From assembly GCA_947374505.1 (NCBI GenBank), contig CANCCE010000019.1:1-21191 (forward strand): a stretch of 21,191 nucleotides of DNA, read 5' to 3'. Both the position numbers and the translations under genes were made by a program. Shown piece after piece: positions 5,143-13,389 of this stretch. Each line of letters opens with the position of its first letter. The first letter of the stretch is position 1. This DNA comes from Comamonadaceae bacterium (GTDB taxonomy: Bacteria; Pseudomonadota; Gammaproteobacteria; Burkholderiales; Burkholderiaceae_C). Below the pieces are notes generated by a model, which ran no database searches, was not told the origin of the DNA, and saw only the letters and a program-made list of their open reading frames with translations.

Positions 5143-6723
5143 CTACACACCAATGGCCAAACCATCGCTTCTTGGATCATGTGCACCGATCATGCTTCCC
5201 GAGTCCGTATGAATCACGATGGCACCCGGGTGGCCCATCAAAGGGCTTTGTGCATCCGTCATGCTCAGTTGGTGTCCGCGCTCCTTAAGGCTACGAACAA
5301 CTCCAATCGGGACATCACTTTCCAGCTTTAAGTTGTCAGAGCTATCAGAAAAAGTTTTACCTAAAAGGAATCTAGGTGCCGCAAGGGCACTCGCAGGATC
5401 CATGTCGTAATCGATCAGTCGTGTCAAAAGTGCAGCCAATGTTTGAGGTTGACCGTCGGCACCTTGAGTTCCAAAAAGAATATGCGGTTTATTGTTTTTT
5501 AGGTACATGCCAGGATTCAAGGTGTGGAACGGTCGTTTCCCTGAGGCCAAAATGTTCGGGTGATGCTTGTCAGTGGAGAACGCTGCACCGCGGTTGTGCC
5601 ACAAGATGCCACTGTCGCCAACCATGACCCCGCTGCCCCAATCAAAGTACACAGTGGCTAGAACGGAAGCTGCATTACCGGCTGCATCACATGCGCCTAC
5701 ATACACCGTGTCGCCATGCTGGTAGACGTTCGGCCATGCTTTGGCTTGTTGCATATTTATTTGTGCAGCCTGTGCGGACAAATAGCCGGGTGACAAAAGA
5801 CGCTGCGTTGGTACGTCCACGAAGTCTGGGTCCGACAAGTACTGGTTGCGGTCATCGAATGCAAGCTTGATGGCCTCGATCATCAGGTGGTAATGGTCTG
5901 CACTGCCTTGTGTCAACTTTTGCAAATCAAAGTTATCCAAAATCCCCATGATCTGCAAGGTGCTCATGCCTTGCGTTGGCGGTGGCTGAGAAACGAGCAC
6001 GCCATCCCGGTAAGGCAGGCGCAGGGGTGCTTCTGCGCGCGCATGTGTTGCCGCCAGATCAACAGCTCGCAAAGGGGAGCCGGCCGCTCGAAGGCCTTTG
6101 GCTAAATCAGATGCTAATTCCCCTTCATAAAAATCTCGTGCACCTCGGGTGGCAATTGCTTTCATGCTCAAGCCCAGGTCGGGCCTTCTGCGCAACTCGC
6201 CCACCTTGGGCAATACATCGTTCTGGCAAAAACTGTTGAACACATCGGCCAATGCATCCCGTTCATTCTGGCGGAATTGAAGCCAGAACCTTTCAGATTT
6301 GCTGATGGCGTAGCCCTCAAACGCCAGCGCCATGGCAGGCTCCAATAAGGAGTACCAGCTTGATTTACCGCCCATCTGGTCGCGGCTGATGTGCCAAGCG
6401 CACTCAAGCGCAGAAACGGCACCGGCGCTGGTCAGCGCAGAGCGTGGGCCGCGCACGGGAATATGTTGCTCGTATCCCGCAATGTTTTGTGCAGCCTGTC
6501 CGATGCCCGAAACTGCTTGCACCTTGCCTGATTTATCGGCAAGCACTAACAAGGCGTCTCCACCAAGTCCGCAAAAATGCGGATAGGTGACGTACAGGGC
6601 CGCACACGTGGCAATTGCAGCCTCAACAGCCGTGCCGCCTGCTCGTAGTACCGATGCGCCACATTCGCTGGCAACAGCATTCGGACTCGTCACCATCCCG
6701 CGATTGGAAGTTGCGTTATTCAT
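5143..6723 (-). CDS. Gamma-glutamyltransferase-family Ntn hydrolase (oxamate amidohydrolase-like)
   Basis: A 526-residue proenzyme of the gamma-glutamyltransferase superfamily. The N-terminus has the family signature NRGMVTSPN, then AGGTAVEAAIAT and TYPHFCGLGGD. The likely autocleavage site precedes T339 (HGDTVYVGACDAAGN), splitting it into about 338 and 188 residues with T339 as nucleophile. Further family marks are SGILWHNRGAAFS and GTQGADGQPQT. There is no signal peptide, whereas classical GGT is periplasmic, and the canonical TTHxSVVD is replaced by DTVYVGACD. These traits fit the cytoplasmic HpxW/oxamate-amidohydrolase branch, which releases ammonia and oxalate from oxamate, but substrate specificity is an inference. 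It is divergent from the catabolic operon, probably under the same regulator. No Shine-Dalgarno sequence is obvious before the ATG. Confidence 0.88.
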   Translation of the reverse strand: MNNATSNRGMVTSPNAVASECGASVLRAGGTAVEAAIATCAALYVTYPHFCGLGGDALLVLADKSGKVQAVSGIGQAAQNIAGYEQHIPVRGPRSALTSAGAVSALECAWHISRDQMGGKSSWYSLLEPAMALAFEGYAISKSERFWLQFRQNERDALADVFNSFCQNDVLPKVGELRRRPDLGLSMKAIATRGARDFYEGELASDLAKGLRAAGSPLRAVDLAATHARAEAPLRLPYRDGVLVSQPPPTQGMSTLQIMGILDNFDLQKLTQGSADHYHLMIEAIKLAFDDRNQYLSDPDFVDVPTQRLLSPGYLSAQAAQINMQQAKAWPNVYQHGDTVYVGACDAAGNAASVLATVYFDWGSGVMVGDSGILWHNRGAAFSTDKHHPNILASGKRPFHTLNPGMYLKNNKPHILFGTQGADGQPQTLAALLTRLIDYDMDPASALAAPRFLLGKTFSDSSDNLKLESDVPIGVVRSLKERGHQLSMTDAQSPLMGHPGAIVIHTDSGSMIGAHDPRSDGLAIGV

Positions 6724-7009
6724 AAGTTGACATTTTTGTCGGTTTTAAGCTTTGAATTTACTCGGATTTTCAAGCGCTACGACATGCATTAACTCTGTGA
6801 AAAATGTGCATTTCAAACGCAAAAGATCCATTGAATTCGTTGTGTTCGGTGGTGGAACTAATCGGTATCTTGATTGGGATCCCGATCTGTACTATTATGT
6901 TACGAATCGGTGTTTTGAACACGACCGAAGACGAGTAACGTGAAATTTTCAAAAAAATTTATTGCCAACTTGACAAGCTCTGAAATGTTTTATTCCTTCA
7001 ATCACTGAG
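6724..7009. promoter_or_regulatory. Divergent promoter/operator region
   Basis: These 286 bp separate the Ntn hydrolase (minus) from the regulator gene (plus). They hold the near-perfect 16-bp dyad at 6872-6887 and a second imperfect dyad at 6907-6928 (TCGGT...ACCGA around GTGTT-TTG-AACAC). A consensus -35 TTGACA lies at 6970-6975, but its best -10 (TATTCC at 6991-6996) is poorly spaced at 15 bp. Short open frames here on both strands look spurious. Confidence 0.55.
6872..6887. promoter_or_regulatory. Candidate GntR operator, 16-bp dyad
   Basis: GATTGGGATCCCGATC is a palindrome with a single mismatched pair. It lies in the divergent intergenic region next to a GntR/FCD gene, whose family binds such dyads as dimers and usually controls adjacent genes. 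Binding is inferred. Confidence 0.45.
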
Positions 7010-7735
7010 GTGACTTCCATCGCAACCGTACCCAACACAATTTCGCTAGACAAACTTGGCATGGTGAGTCAGGTCTACGAAAAATTGAAATCTGAAATTT
7101 TTGAGTTCAGCATGGCTCCGGGTGATCGCTACTCTGAAAGTGAGCTCGCTACCCGCGTCGGGTCATCTCGAACACCTTTGCGAATCGCCTTGCACATGCT
7201 GGTTCGCGATGGCTTCATGGTTAAGGTCGATGGTCACAGCGGTTGGATGGTCAAGCCTCTTGATTTCAATTACTTCGAAGAGCTCTACGACGTCAGGACG
7301 AGTCTGGAGACCATTGCTGTTAAACGTATTTGCGAGGCCGACCCCTTTCCCGATTTCAGTGAGTTGCGTAAAACTTGGCTTGTGCCAGAAAAAAATCGTC
7401 TTTACGAACCTGTGGAAGTAGCCCGGTTAGACGAGCGTTTTCACAGCGTCCTTGTCATGGCTGCTGGCAACAAAGAGATGGCGCGCATCCATGCCGACTT
7501 GCAAGAACGCATTCGAATCATCCGTCGCCTTGACTTCACCGTTGTCGAGCGCATCGACGAGGCCTACGTCCATCATGGAAAAATTCTTCGTGCCATCCTC
7601 GCGCGCAAAGTAATGCAGGCAACCCTACTTTTGAGAACACACATCGATTCAAGTCGCGCTGAAATTCGTCACATAACCTTGCACCGACTTGCGTTAGCGC
7701 GTGAGCAAGCCGTGCAATTCACTTCAGGAAATTGA
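7010..7735 (+). CDS. GntR-family (FadR/FCD subfamily) transcriptional regulator
   Basis: A 241-residue regulator. Residues about 18-80 are the winged HTH (VSQVYEKLKSEIF, SESELATRVGSSRTPLRIALHMLVRDGF). Residues about 85-230 form the all-helical FCD ligand domain, with the metal-binding set D141, H145 (LDERFH), H188/H189 (YVHHGK) and H211 (RTHIDSS). Such proteins normally repress a neighbouring catabolic operon until a pathway acid or metabolite binds. The GTG at 7010 is the longest start but has no good Shine-Dalgarno; an ATG at 7061 is a possible shorter start just before the HTH. It is the first gene of the plus-strand operon and ends 2 bases before the amidohydrolase ATG. The dyad at 6872-6887 is its candidate operator. 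Confidence 0.9.
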   Translation: MTSIATVPNTISLDKLGMVSQVYEKLKSEIFEFSMAPGDRYSESELATRVGSSRTPLRIALHMLVRDGFMVKVDGHSGWMVKPLDFNYFEELYDVRTSLETIAVKRICEADPFPDFSELRKTWLVPEKNRLYEPVEVARLDERFHSVLVMAAGNKEMARIHADLQERIRIIRRLDFTVVERIDEAYVHHGKILRAILARKVMQATLLLRTHIDSSRAEIRHITLHRLALAREQAVQFTSGN

Positions 7736-7737
7736 CC

Positions 7738-9012
7738 ATGCTTTATGACCTGTTGATCCGCGGTGGTCACGTGATTGACCCCGCACAAAATCTTAACGCC
7801 GTGATGGATGTGGCCATCAAGGATGGAAAAATTTCATCGCTTCAGCCATCCATTGACCCCAGCCTTTCTAAGCAAAGCATCGATGCTCGGGGTCAATTGG
7901 TTTTGCCTGGACTGATTGATACGCACGCTCACGTTTTTCAGTACGTCACAGGTCGATTCGGGGTCGATGCAGACCTCGCAGGGGTACGCTCCGGAGTCAC
8001 GGGCTTGATCGACCAAGGGGGACCCTCATGCATGACTCTGCCGGCGTTTCGAGAGTTTGTGGTGAACGCAAAAAAGAGCAAAGTAGTTGCATTTCTCTCT
8101 TCTTACTTGGTGGGCGGACTAGAAGGGCACTATTACCCTTCGCTCTACAAGCCGGACTGCCTAGATGTCGATGCGACTGTACGCGCTGCCATGGAGAACC
8201 GAGACATCGTCAAGGGATTTAAAGCGCATGCTGAATTGGGTGGCTTTGCCCGCTGGGGTATTGATGTCATGCGGCTTTCGGCTGAGATCGCCAAGCAGGC
8301 TAATCTGCCCTTGTACATTCATTTTGGACAGCTTTGGCCTGTGCCAGAAGCTGGCTCTAATGGCGTAGATGCTGACACCATCTTGGAACAGGTAGTCAAT
8401 ATGCTGAAGCCGGGTGACATCTTGGCGCACCCGTTCACACGGCATCCCGGTGGTTTTGTCAATCGTGAAGGAAAGGTACATCCCATCGTACGGGAGGCGC
8501 TTGCACGCGGGCTGAAAGTTGATGTGGGCCATGGCTCACATTTCAGCTACAAGATGGCGCGCATCGCGCTTGACGCCGGGATCATGCCGCATACCTTGGG
8601 CGCAGACATGCACGGCTACAACACGCCGATCCCCAAGCCTGCGGGTACCCCGGAGACTCATTCCGACGAAGAACATATGTTCGCAGGCAGTGTGCGTTTC
8701 TCCCTAGTTTCCACCATGACCGCCATGCTGGCTCTGGGCGTCAAGTTGGAAGACATCATCCCGATGGTCACAACAGGTCCTGCGGCCATGGCGGGGATGA
8801 GTGATCAGATGGGCTCACTCAAGCCTGGTGTAGACGCTGACATCAGCGTTTTGCATGATGATCGCGGTCGTTGGGTGCTCAAAGACAACGAGGGAACGCA
8901 AGTCGTGGCTGATCGCCTACTGCGGCCTGCATATTGCATTCGTTTGGGGCAACGTTATGAAGCGGATGCGCCTGTTTTGCCCACGCTGCTTGAAGAACAG
9001 GTTTCAGCATGA
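7738..9012 (+). CDS. Amidohydrolase/deacetylase-family metallohydrolase
   Basis: A 424-residue protein from the ATG at 7738, chosen over an in-frame TTG at 7732 because AGGAA at 7726-7730 is 7 bases upstream and MLYDLLIRGG is a typical start of the superfamily. The TIM-barrel metal ligands are visible: H63-x-H65 (DTHAHV), a candidate bridging lysine at K159 or K162 (VKGFKAHAEL), later His in YIHFGQ and AHPFTRH, and Asp in LGADMHGY. C-terminal GPAAMAGMSDQMGSLKPGVDADISVL closes the composite domain. The family hydrolyses amide or cyclic-amide bonds, as in dihydroorotase and hydantoinase relatives. Between a regulator and a hydroxylase it most likely opens or deacylates the oxidised ring. The exact substrate is unknown. 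Its stop overlaps the next start (ATGA). Confidence 0.88.
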   Translation: MLYDLLIRGGHVIDPAQNLNAVMDVAIKDGKISSLQPSIDPSLSKQSIDARGQLVLPGLIDTHAHVFQYVTGRFGVDADLAGVRSGVTGLIDQGGPSCMTLPAFREFVVNAKKSKVVAFLSSYLVGGLEGHYYPSLYKPDCLDVDATVRAAMENRDIVKGFKAHAELGGFARWGIDVMRLSAEIAKQANLPLYIHFGQLWPVPEAGSNGVDADTILEQVVNMLKPGDILAHPFTRHPGGFVNREGKVHPIVREALARGLKVDVGHGSHFSYKMARIALDAGIMPHTLGADMHGYNTPIPKPAGTPETHSDEEHMFAGSVRFSLVSTMTAMLALGVKLEDIIPMVTTGPAAMAGMSDQMGSLKPGVDADISVLHDDRGRWVLKDNEGTQVVADRLLRPAYCIRLGQRYEADAPVLPTLLEEQVSA

Positions 9013-11396
9013 TGCATTCTGACTCCGTACACCAGGGGGTGGGTGCCAGTCTGCGCCGCAAGGAGGACAAACGGTTCTTGGCAGGCGAGGGCGAATACGT
9101 TGGCAACATCAAACTGCCAGGCATGCTAGCTGTGGCGTTTGTTCGTTCGCCAATTGCGCATGGCCGTATTTTAAAAATTGAAAAGCCTGCAGGATTTGAG
9201 GATTCGGTATTCACCATGGACGACCTGGTGGGAGTTAGCCCCATTCGGGCCGTGACTCGACTTGCCGGTTTCAAGCCATCAGATCAGTGGCCACTTGCCA
9301 AAGATAAGGTTCGCCAAGTCGGAGAAATGATTGCCATGTGTGTGGCACCTACTCGTGCGCAAGCTGAAGATATTGCTCAGCAAGTCTTTGTAGATTTTGA
9401 AGAGCTACCGGCGGTCGTTGATATGGTGACGGCTCGTACAGACCCTCCTGCGTTGGTTCATGAGGACTGGGGCGATAACTTGTTCTTGACGTCATTGGCT
9501 GATGATGATTTGACTGAGATCAAGCGCACAGCCGCTGTGAAGATCAGTCGTAAATTGAATACGGCTAGGCAATCCATGGCGCCGATGGAAGGACGGGGTG
9601 TGATCTGCGAATGGAATCGCCGGCTGCATCAACTCGTCATGCACAGTGCCGCGCAAATGCCGCACATTAACCGGGCCGGACTTTCTGAGTGCTTAGGCAT
9701 AGATCAAGCCAGTATTCGTGTCATCGCGCCAGATGTGGGTGGCGGTTTCGGCTACAAGGGAATCTTGTTGCCTGAGGAAATTTGCCTGGGGTGGCTCGCC
9801 CGTCATCTAGGAAAGCCTGTCAAGTGGATTGAGGACCGGCGTGAACAACTCACAGCTAATGCCAATTGCCGAGAACACGCCTATGACATCACGCTCTACG
9901 GGGACGCCAATGGCCGTTTGCTAGCGATAGATTGCGAGGCCACGGTTGATTCAGGTGCGTATTCTTCCTACCCCTTTTCGGCTTGCCTAGAAGCGGCACA
10001 GGTGGTCTCTATTTTGCCTGGGCCTTACAAGATGGACGGTTACCGGTGCAAAGCTTGGTCGGTTGCGACAAACAAACCGCCCATCCTGCCCTACAGGGGC
10101 GTAGCTCGAACCGATGTTTGCTTTGCGCTGGAAGTCATGATGGACAACATGGCGCGAGCCGTTGGCATCGAGCCGTTTGAGGCACGACTCAGAAGCATCA
10201 TCGAGCCGCATGAGATGCCGTATGACAACATCTCTCACAAGCATTTTGACTCGGGTGACTACCCTGAGGCTATCCGGCGTGCTGTGGCTGCCATTGATAT
10301 TCCCAAATGGCGAGCCCTACAGGCCACACAAAACACGCTTCAAAATCCCGAGGACGGAAAATACATAGGGGTTGGCTTAGCTGTTTATTGTGAGCAGGCT
10401 GCACACGGTACGTCGGTCTATTTTGGCTGGGGAATTCCAATGGTGCCCGGCCATGAACAGTGTTGTGCTCGGCTGACCCCAGATGGCTCCCTGGAACTGC
10501 GTATCGGAGCCCATTCCCATGGCCAGGGTCTTGAAACAACCTTGGCCCAGGTTGCCAATGAGGTATTGGGAATTAACCCGGCTCATGTGCGCGTCTTGCA
10601 TGGCGACACGGGCATGACGCCATACTCGACGGGCACATGGGGCTCTCGCTGCATGGTCATGTCTGGTGGGGCTGTTGCCGAGGCCTGCGAGCAGATGGTC
10701 GGGCGGGTTAAGAGCATCGCAGCGAAGATTTTCGAGCTACCGGCTGAAGGTTTGGTTTTAAGCGAGGGCAAAGTTTCAAGTGCGGACGGCTCGAAAACCC
10801 TCTCATTGGGCGAAGTGGCGCACATCTGGTATCGCCAGCCTCAGTTGTTGCCGGCTGATGTTGATCCCGCTGGGCTGGAAGTGATCGCGGGCTACAAGGC
10901 CAAGGTCGACACCGGCACCTTCAGTTATGCATGCCATGCCGTGGCTGTTTCAGTCGATACAGGCACCGGCCATGTCGAAATTTTGGACTATGTCGTGGTT
11001 GAAGATGCGGGCGTGATGGTCAATCCCATGATTGTTGATGGTCAGATTTTGGGTGGACTTGCGCAAGGTATTGGTACAGCGTTGTATGAGGAGATGCCTT
11101 TTGATGATCAAGGGCAACCCTTGGCTTCAACGCTGGCCGATTACACGCTGCCAGGTGCGACAGAAGTTCCGACACCTCGCATTTTCCATATGGAAACACC
11201 TTCGCCCTACACCACGTTTGGGCAAAAAGGAGTGGGCGAGGGTGGGGCGATTGCACCGCCAGCAGCCATTGCGAATGCCGTGAACGATGCGTTGAAATCG
11301 CTCAACGTTGAAGTCACGGAGTTGCCTATTACACCGAGACGTCTGCTGCATGCACTGGCCGAGCGGCAAGCGGACAAAGTTGTGGAGTCTGTATGA
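9009..11396 (+). CDS. Molybdenum hydroxylase large subunit (xanthine dehydrogenase/CoxL family)
   Basis: A 795-residue molybdopterin-binding catalytic subunit. The N-terminal a/b-hammerhead domain starts GASLRRKEDKRFLAGEGEYV. Cofactor-binding segments include APDVGGGFGYKG, RIGAHSHGQGLETTLAQ and YSTGTWGSR. The catalytic Glu is E744 in GQKGVGEGGA. At residues 361-367 it has PYRGVAR rather than the AYxCSFR loop of true aerobic CO dehydrogenase, so it is a form-II-like hydroxylase of an organic, probably N-heterocyclic, substrate. The family uses water to hydroxylate carbon next to ring nitrogen and passes electrons to Fe-S and FAD subunits. Those follow directly (11393 and 12255). It overlaps both neighbours by 4 bases; a second ATG at 9012 is also possible. 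No molybdenum insertion chaperone gene is nearby. Confidence 0.93.
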   Translation: MMHSDSVHQGVGASLRRKEDKRFLAGEGEYVGNIKLPGMLAVAFVRSPIAHGRILKIEKPAGFEDSVFTMDDLVGVSPIRAVTRLAGFKPSDQWPLAKDKVRQVGEMIAMCVAPTRAQAEDIAQQVFVDFEELPAVVDMVTARTDPPALVHEDWGDNLFLTSLADDDLTEIKRTAAVKISRKLNTARQSMAPMEGRGVICEWNRRLHQLVMHSAAQMPHINRAGLSECLGIDQASIRVIAPDVGGGFGYKGILLPEEICLGWLARHLGKPVKWIEDRREQLTANANCREHAYDITLYGDANGRLLAIDCEATVDSGAYSSYPFSACLEAAQVVSILPGPYKMDGYRCKAWSVATNKPPILPYRGVARTDVCFALEVMMDNMARAVGIEPFEARLRSIIEPHEMPYDNISHKHFDSGDYPEAIRRAVAAIDIPKWRALQATQNTLQNPEDGKYIGVGLAVYCEQAAHGTSVYFGWGIPMVPGHEQCCARLTPDGSLELRIGAHSHGQGLETTLAQVANEVLGINPAHVRVLHGDTGMTPYSTGTWGSRCMVMSGGAVAEACEQMVGRVKSIAAKIFELPAEGLVLSEGKVSSADGSKTLSLGEVAHIWYRQPQLLPADVDPAGLEVIAGYKAKVDTGTFSYACHAVAVSVDTGTGHVEILDYVVVEDAGVMVNPMIVDGQILGGLAQGIGTALYEEMPFDDQGQPLASTLADYTLPGATEVPTPRIFHMETPSPYTTFGQKGVGEGGAIAPPAAIANAVNDALKSLNVEVTELPITPRRLLHALAERQADKVVESV

Positions 11397-12241
11397 AATC
11401 CACCGCATTTGAATTATTGCAACCTGCTGATATCGGTAGGGCATTGCAGTCGCTTGAGAATTCGGCGTTGTATGCAAAGGTGCTTGGGGGTGGTCAATCC
11501 TTGGGCCCTATGCTCAATTTGCGCTTGGCTCAGCCTGATGTCTTGGTGAGCTTGGCCAAGGTTCCAGAGATGCGCATGGCCGTGCTTGATGAAACCAGTT
11601 TACTTTTGGGGGCGGGTGTGACACATGCCCTCATAGAAGATGGTCTGGTACCTGACGTGACAAAGGGTTTGATGCCCTATGTGGCCGCCAACATTGCTTA
11701 CCGCGCAATCCGTAATCGAGGAACCTTAGGTGGAAGTTTGGCGCATGCGGATCCTGCCGCAGATTGGGTCAACACCATGATGCTTCTTGGCGCAAGCATC
11801 CAAATAACAGGAAGAGTTCAGGAGGCCGGCGCCTCAGATTATTCGCTCTCCCAGCGAACAGTTGATGCGCAAAATTTCATGCAAGGACCGTTCACCACGG
11901 CATTGGCAGATAACGAAATTTTGACGGCAGTTCGTATTCGTAAGTTGTCCGCTTCTGCCCGGTGGGGTTACTACAAATTTTGCCGAAAGACCGGTGAGTT
12001 TGCCGAGGCTATTGGTGGTGTTCTGTCTGATCCTGAAAGAGGAATTTACCGGTTGTTGATCGGCGCGACTGATGGTGTGCCACTGGTGATTAACGATGCT
12101 CAGGCGCTAATTAATTCTCCAAATCATGCCGCCATTGCTTCGATCCTTAGAGACGCAGGCATGGGTGAGGATCCCTACGCCTTCAAGATGCATCACACAG
12201 CGCTCAGCCGAGCGATCGCTATGCACAACCAAACGACGTGA
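11393..12241 (+). CDS. Molybdenum hydroxylase FAD-binding (medium) subunit, CoxM family
   Basis: A 282-residue FAD subunit of the hydroxylase. The two diagnostic flavin-binding motifs are present: GGGQSLGPMLNLRL near residues 32-45 and IRNRGTLGGSLAHADPAAD near 104-122. The C-terminal CO-dehydrogenase flavoprotein domain includes WGYYKFCRKTGEFAEAIGG. FAD takes electrons from the 2Fe-2S clusters of the small subunit and gives them to an acceptor. Length is normal for the family. Its ATG overlaps the stop of the large-subunit gene (ATGA), a sign of translational coupling, and the small subunit starts 13 bases after its stop. The enzyme would sit in the cytoplasm or on the inner face of the membrane. 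Confidence 0.93.
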   Translation: MKSTAFELLQPADIGRALQSLENSALYAKVLGGGQSLGPMLNLRLAQPDVLVSLAKVPEMRMAVLDETSLLLGAGVTHALIEDGLVPDVTKGLMPYVAANIAYRAIRNRGTLGGSLAHADPAADWVNTMMLLGASIQITGRVQEAGASDYSLSQRTVDAQNFMQGPFTTALADNEILTAVRIRKLSASARWGYYKFCRKTGEFAEAIGGVLSDPERGIYRLLIGATDGVPLVINDAQALINSPNHAAIASILRDAGMGEDPYAFKMHHTALSRAIAMHNQTT

Positions 12242-12254
12242 GCGGGATGTTGCT

Positions 12255-12755
12255 ATGACTACTAAAAAAATCCAACTTCAAATCAACGGGGCATCTGTCA
12301 CGGCAGAGGTGTTGGGACGAACCCACTTGGCAGACTTCTTACGTGAGGATCAATTCCTGACCGGCACCAATTTGGGGTGTGAGCATGGTGTGTGCGGTTC
12401 TTGCACCATCGAAATAGACGGAGCGCCCTCCAGGTCTTGCATTACCTTTGCCGCGGCGTGCGAAGGCATGAAGATCCGAACCATAGAGGGATTTCGTGAT
12501 GATGAAGTGATGTCTGCACTTCGTGAGGCATTTTCTGCTGAGCATGCACTGCAATGTGGCTACTGCACACCTGGAATGCTCATTACCTCTCGCGACATTG
12601 TTTTGCGGCTACCTGATGCTGACGAAGCAAGGATACGCAAAGAGTTGTCTGGTAATTTGTGCCGCTGCACTGGGTATGCCGGAATCGTGCGTGCTATTGA
12701 ATCCGTACTGGCTTCGAGGCGACTAAGCAAGGTCGGAGCATCACATGCAAATTGA
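12255..12755 (+). CDS. Molybdenum hydroxylase 2Fe-2S (small) subunit, CoxS family
   Basis: A 166-residue iron-sulphur subunit. The start at ATG 12255 fits the family start (MTTKKIQLQINGASV); a longer frame from 12126 would overlap the FAD subunit and has no family-like extension. The plant-type ferredoxin cluster has C42, C47, C50 and C62 (GCEHGVCGSC...RSC). The helical-bundle cluster has C101, C104, C136 and C138 (CGYCTPGM...CRCTGY). All eight ligands are therefore present. It shuttles electrons from the molybdenum centre to FAD. The ribosome site is weak (CGGGA). Its 3' end overlaps the CoxG-like gene by 11 bases. Confidence 0.94.
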   Translation: MTTKKIQLQINGASVTAEVLGRTHLADFLREDQFLTGTNLGCEHGVCGSCTIEIDGAPSRSCITFAAACEGMKIRTIEGFRDDEVMSALREAFSAEHALQCGYCTPGMLITSRDIVLRLPDADEARIRKELSGNLCRCTGYAGIVRAIESVLASRRLSKVGASHAN

Positions 12756-13320
12756 TGAATCATTTGAGCTCCCCTTTAGCAGAGCGGTGGTTTGGCAGGC
12801 CTTCCAAAACGTCAAGTTGCTGGTGGATTGTTTGCCTGGTGCGCAACTGGTCAGTGCAGACAATCAGATACCTCTGGAGCTGTCCTTCCAGATAAAGATG
12901 GGCCCTATTTCAGCTGCTTTTTCTGGTCAGGGCGCCATCGATTACGACGCAGAAAATTTCGCAGGCAGTTTTTCAGGTCAAGGCACTGATAGGAAAAACA
13001 ACACCCGCGTCAAAGGTGAGGCACGGTTTTCCTTGCTTGAGTCTCCAGGGTCAAGTACGACGGTCAAGGTCAGTGTGGAGTTTGCGCTGACAGGTGCTCT
13101 TGCACAGTTCGGGCGTATCGGCGTGGTCAAAGAAATCGCCACCAACATCACCGCTCAGTTTGCTGCAAATCTCAAGCAAAGATTGGTCCCGCATGCTTCA
13201 GAGTCGACGCCATCAGGCTCCACTGAGTCCGTGGTTCATTCGCCAACATCATTGAATCTTGGCAACTTGTTTTGGAGTTTGCTTAAGCAGCGTATCAAAC
13301 GTTTTTTCGGACGGGGCTGA
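12745..13320 (+). CDS. CoxG-like SRPBCC-domain protein
   Basis: A 191-residue protein. Residues about 1-150 form an SRPBCC/CoxG fold: ESFELPFSRAVVWQAFQNVKLLVDCLPGAQ, FQIKMGPISAAFSGQGAI, RVKGEARFSLLES. A Ser/Thr/Pro linker follows, then a basic amphipathic C-terminal helix, NLFWSLLKQRIKRFFGRG. In carboxydotrophs CoxG anchors CO dehydrogenase to the membrane, and homologues accompany other molybdenum hydroxylases. The C-terminal helix here suits peripheral membrane binding. Its start lies inside the 2Fe-2S gene. It is followed by the only wide gap in the operon (69 bp), which holds a sigma-54-type promoter. The membrane-anchor role is inferred from family. Confidence 0.88.
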   Translation: MQIDESFELPFSRAVVWQAFQNVKLLVDCLPGAQLVSADNQIPLELSFQIKMGPISAAFSGQGAIDYDAENFAGSFSGQGTDRKNNTRVKGEARFSLLESPGSSTTVKVSVEFALTGALAQFGRIGVVKEIATNITAQFAANLKQRLVPHASESTPSGSTESVVHSPTSLNLGNLFWSLLKQRIKRFFGRG

Positions 13321-13326
13321 CAAAAG

Positions 13327-13343
13327 TTGGCATGGGCTTTGCG
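13327..13343 (+). promoter_or_regulatory. Sigma-54 (-24/-12) promoter upstream of ABC importer
   Basis: TTGGCATG-GGCT-TTGCG matches the consensus YTGGCACG-N4-TTGCW, with GG at 13329-13330 and GC at 13341-13342 separated by exactly 10 bp. The predicted start of transcription is near 13354, leaving a leader of about 36 bases with AAAGGAG before the ATG at 13390. It lies in the only large non-coding gap of the operon. I saw no clear NtrC-type dyad in the preceding CoxG gene. Use of sigma-54 suggests activation under nitrogen limitation. Confidence 0.65.
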
Positions 13344-13389
13344 TGGTTAGTGGTGTTGGTGTTTTCTAACTTAACTAAAGGAGTTATCT

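Noticed and set aside
6752..6952. Short ORFs on both strands in the divergent intergenic region
   Set aside because: Overlapping frames on opposite strands with no ribosome sites, lying across the likely operators.
12126..12254. N-terminal extension of the 2Fe-2S subunit
   Set aside because: It lies wholly over the 3' part of the FAD-subunit gene, and family members begin at the position of ATG 12255.
9009..12755. Aerobic carbon monoxide dehydrogenase (coxLMS)
   Set aside because: The large subunit has PYRGVAR instead of the AYxCSFR active-site loop, the gene order is not the usual coxMSL, and the neighbours point to a nitrogen-compound pathway.
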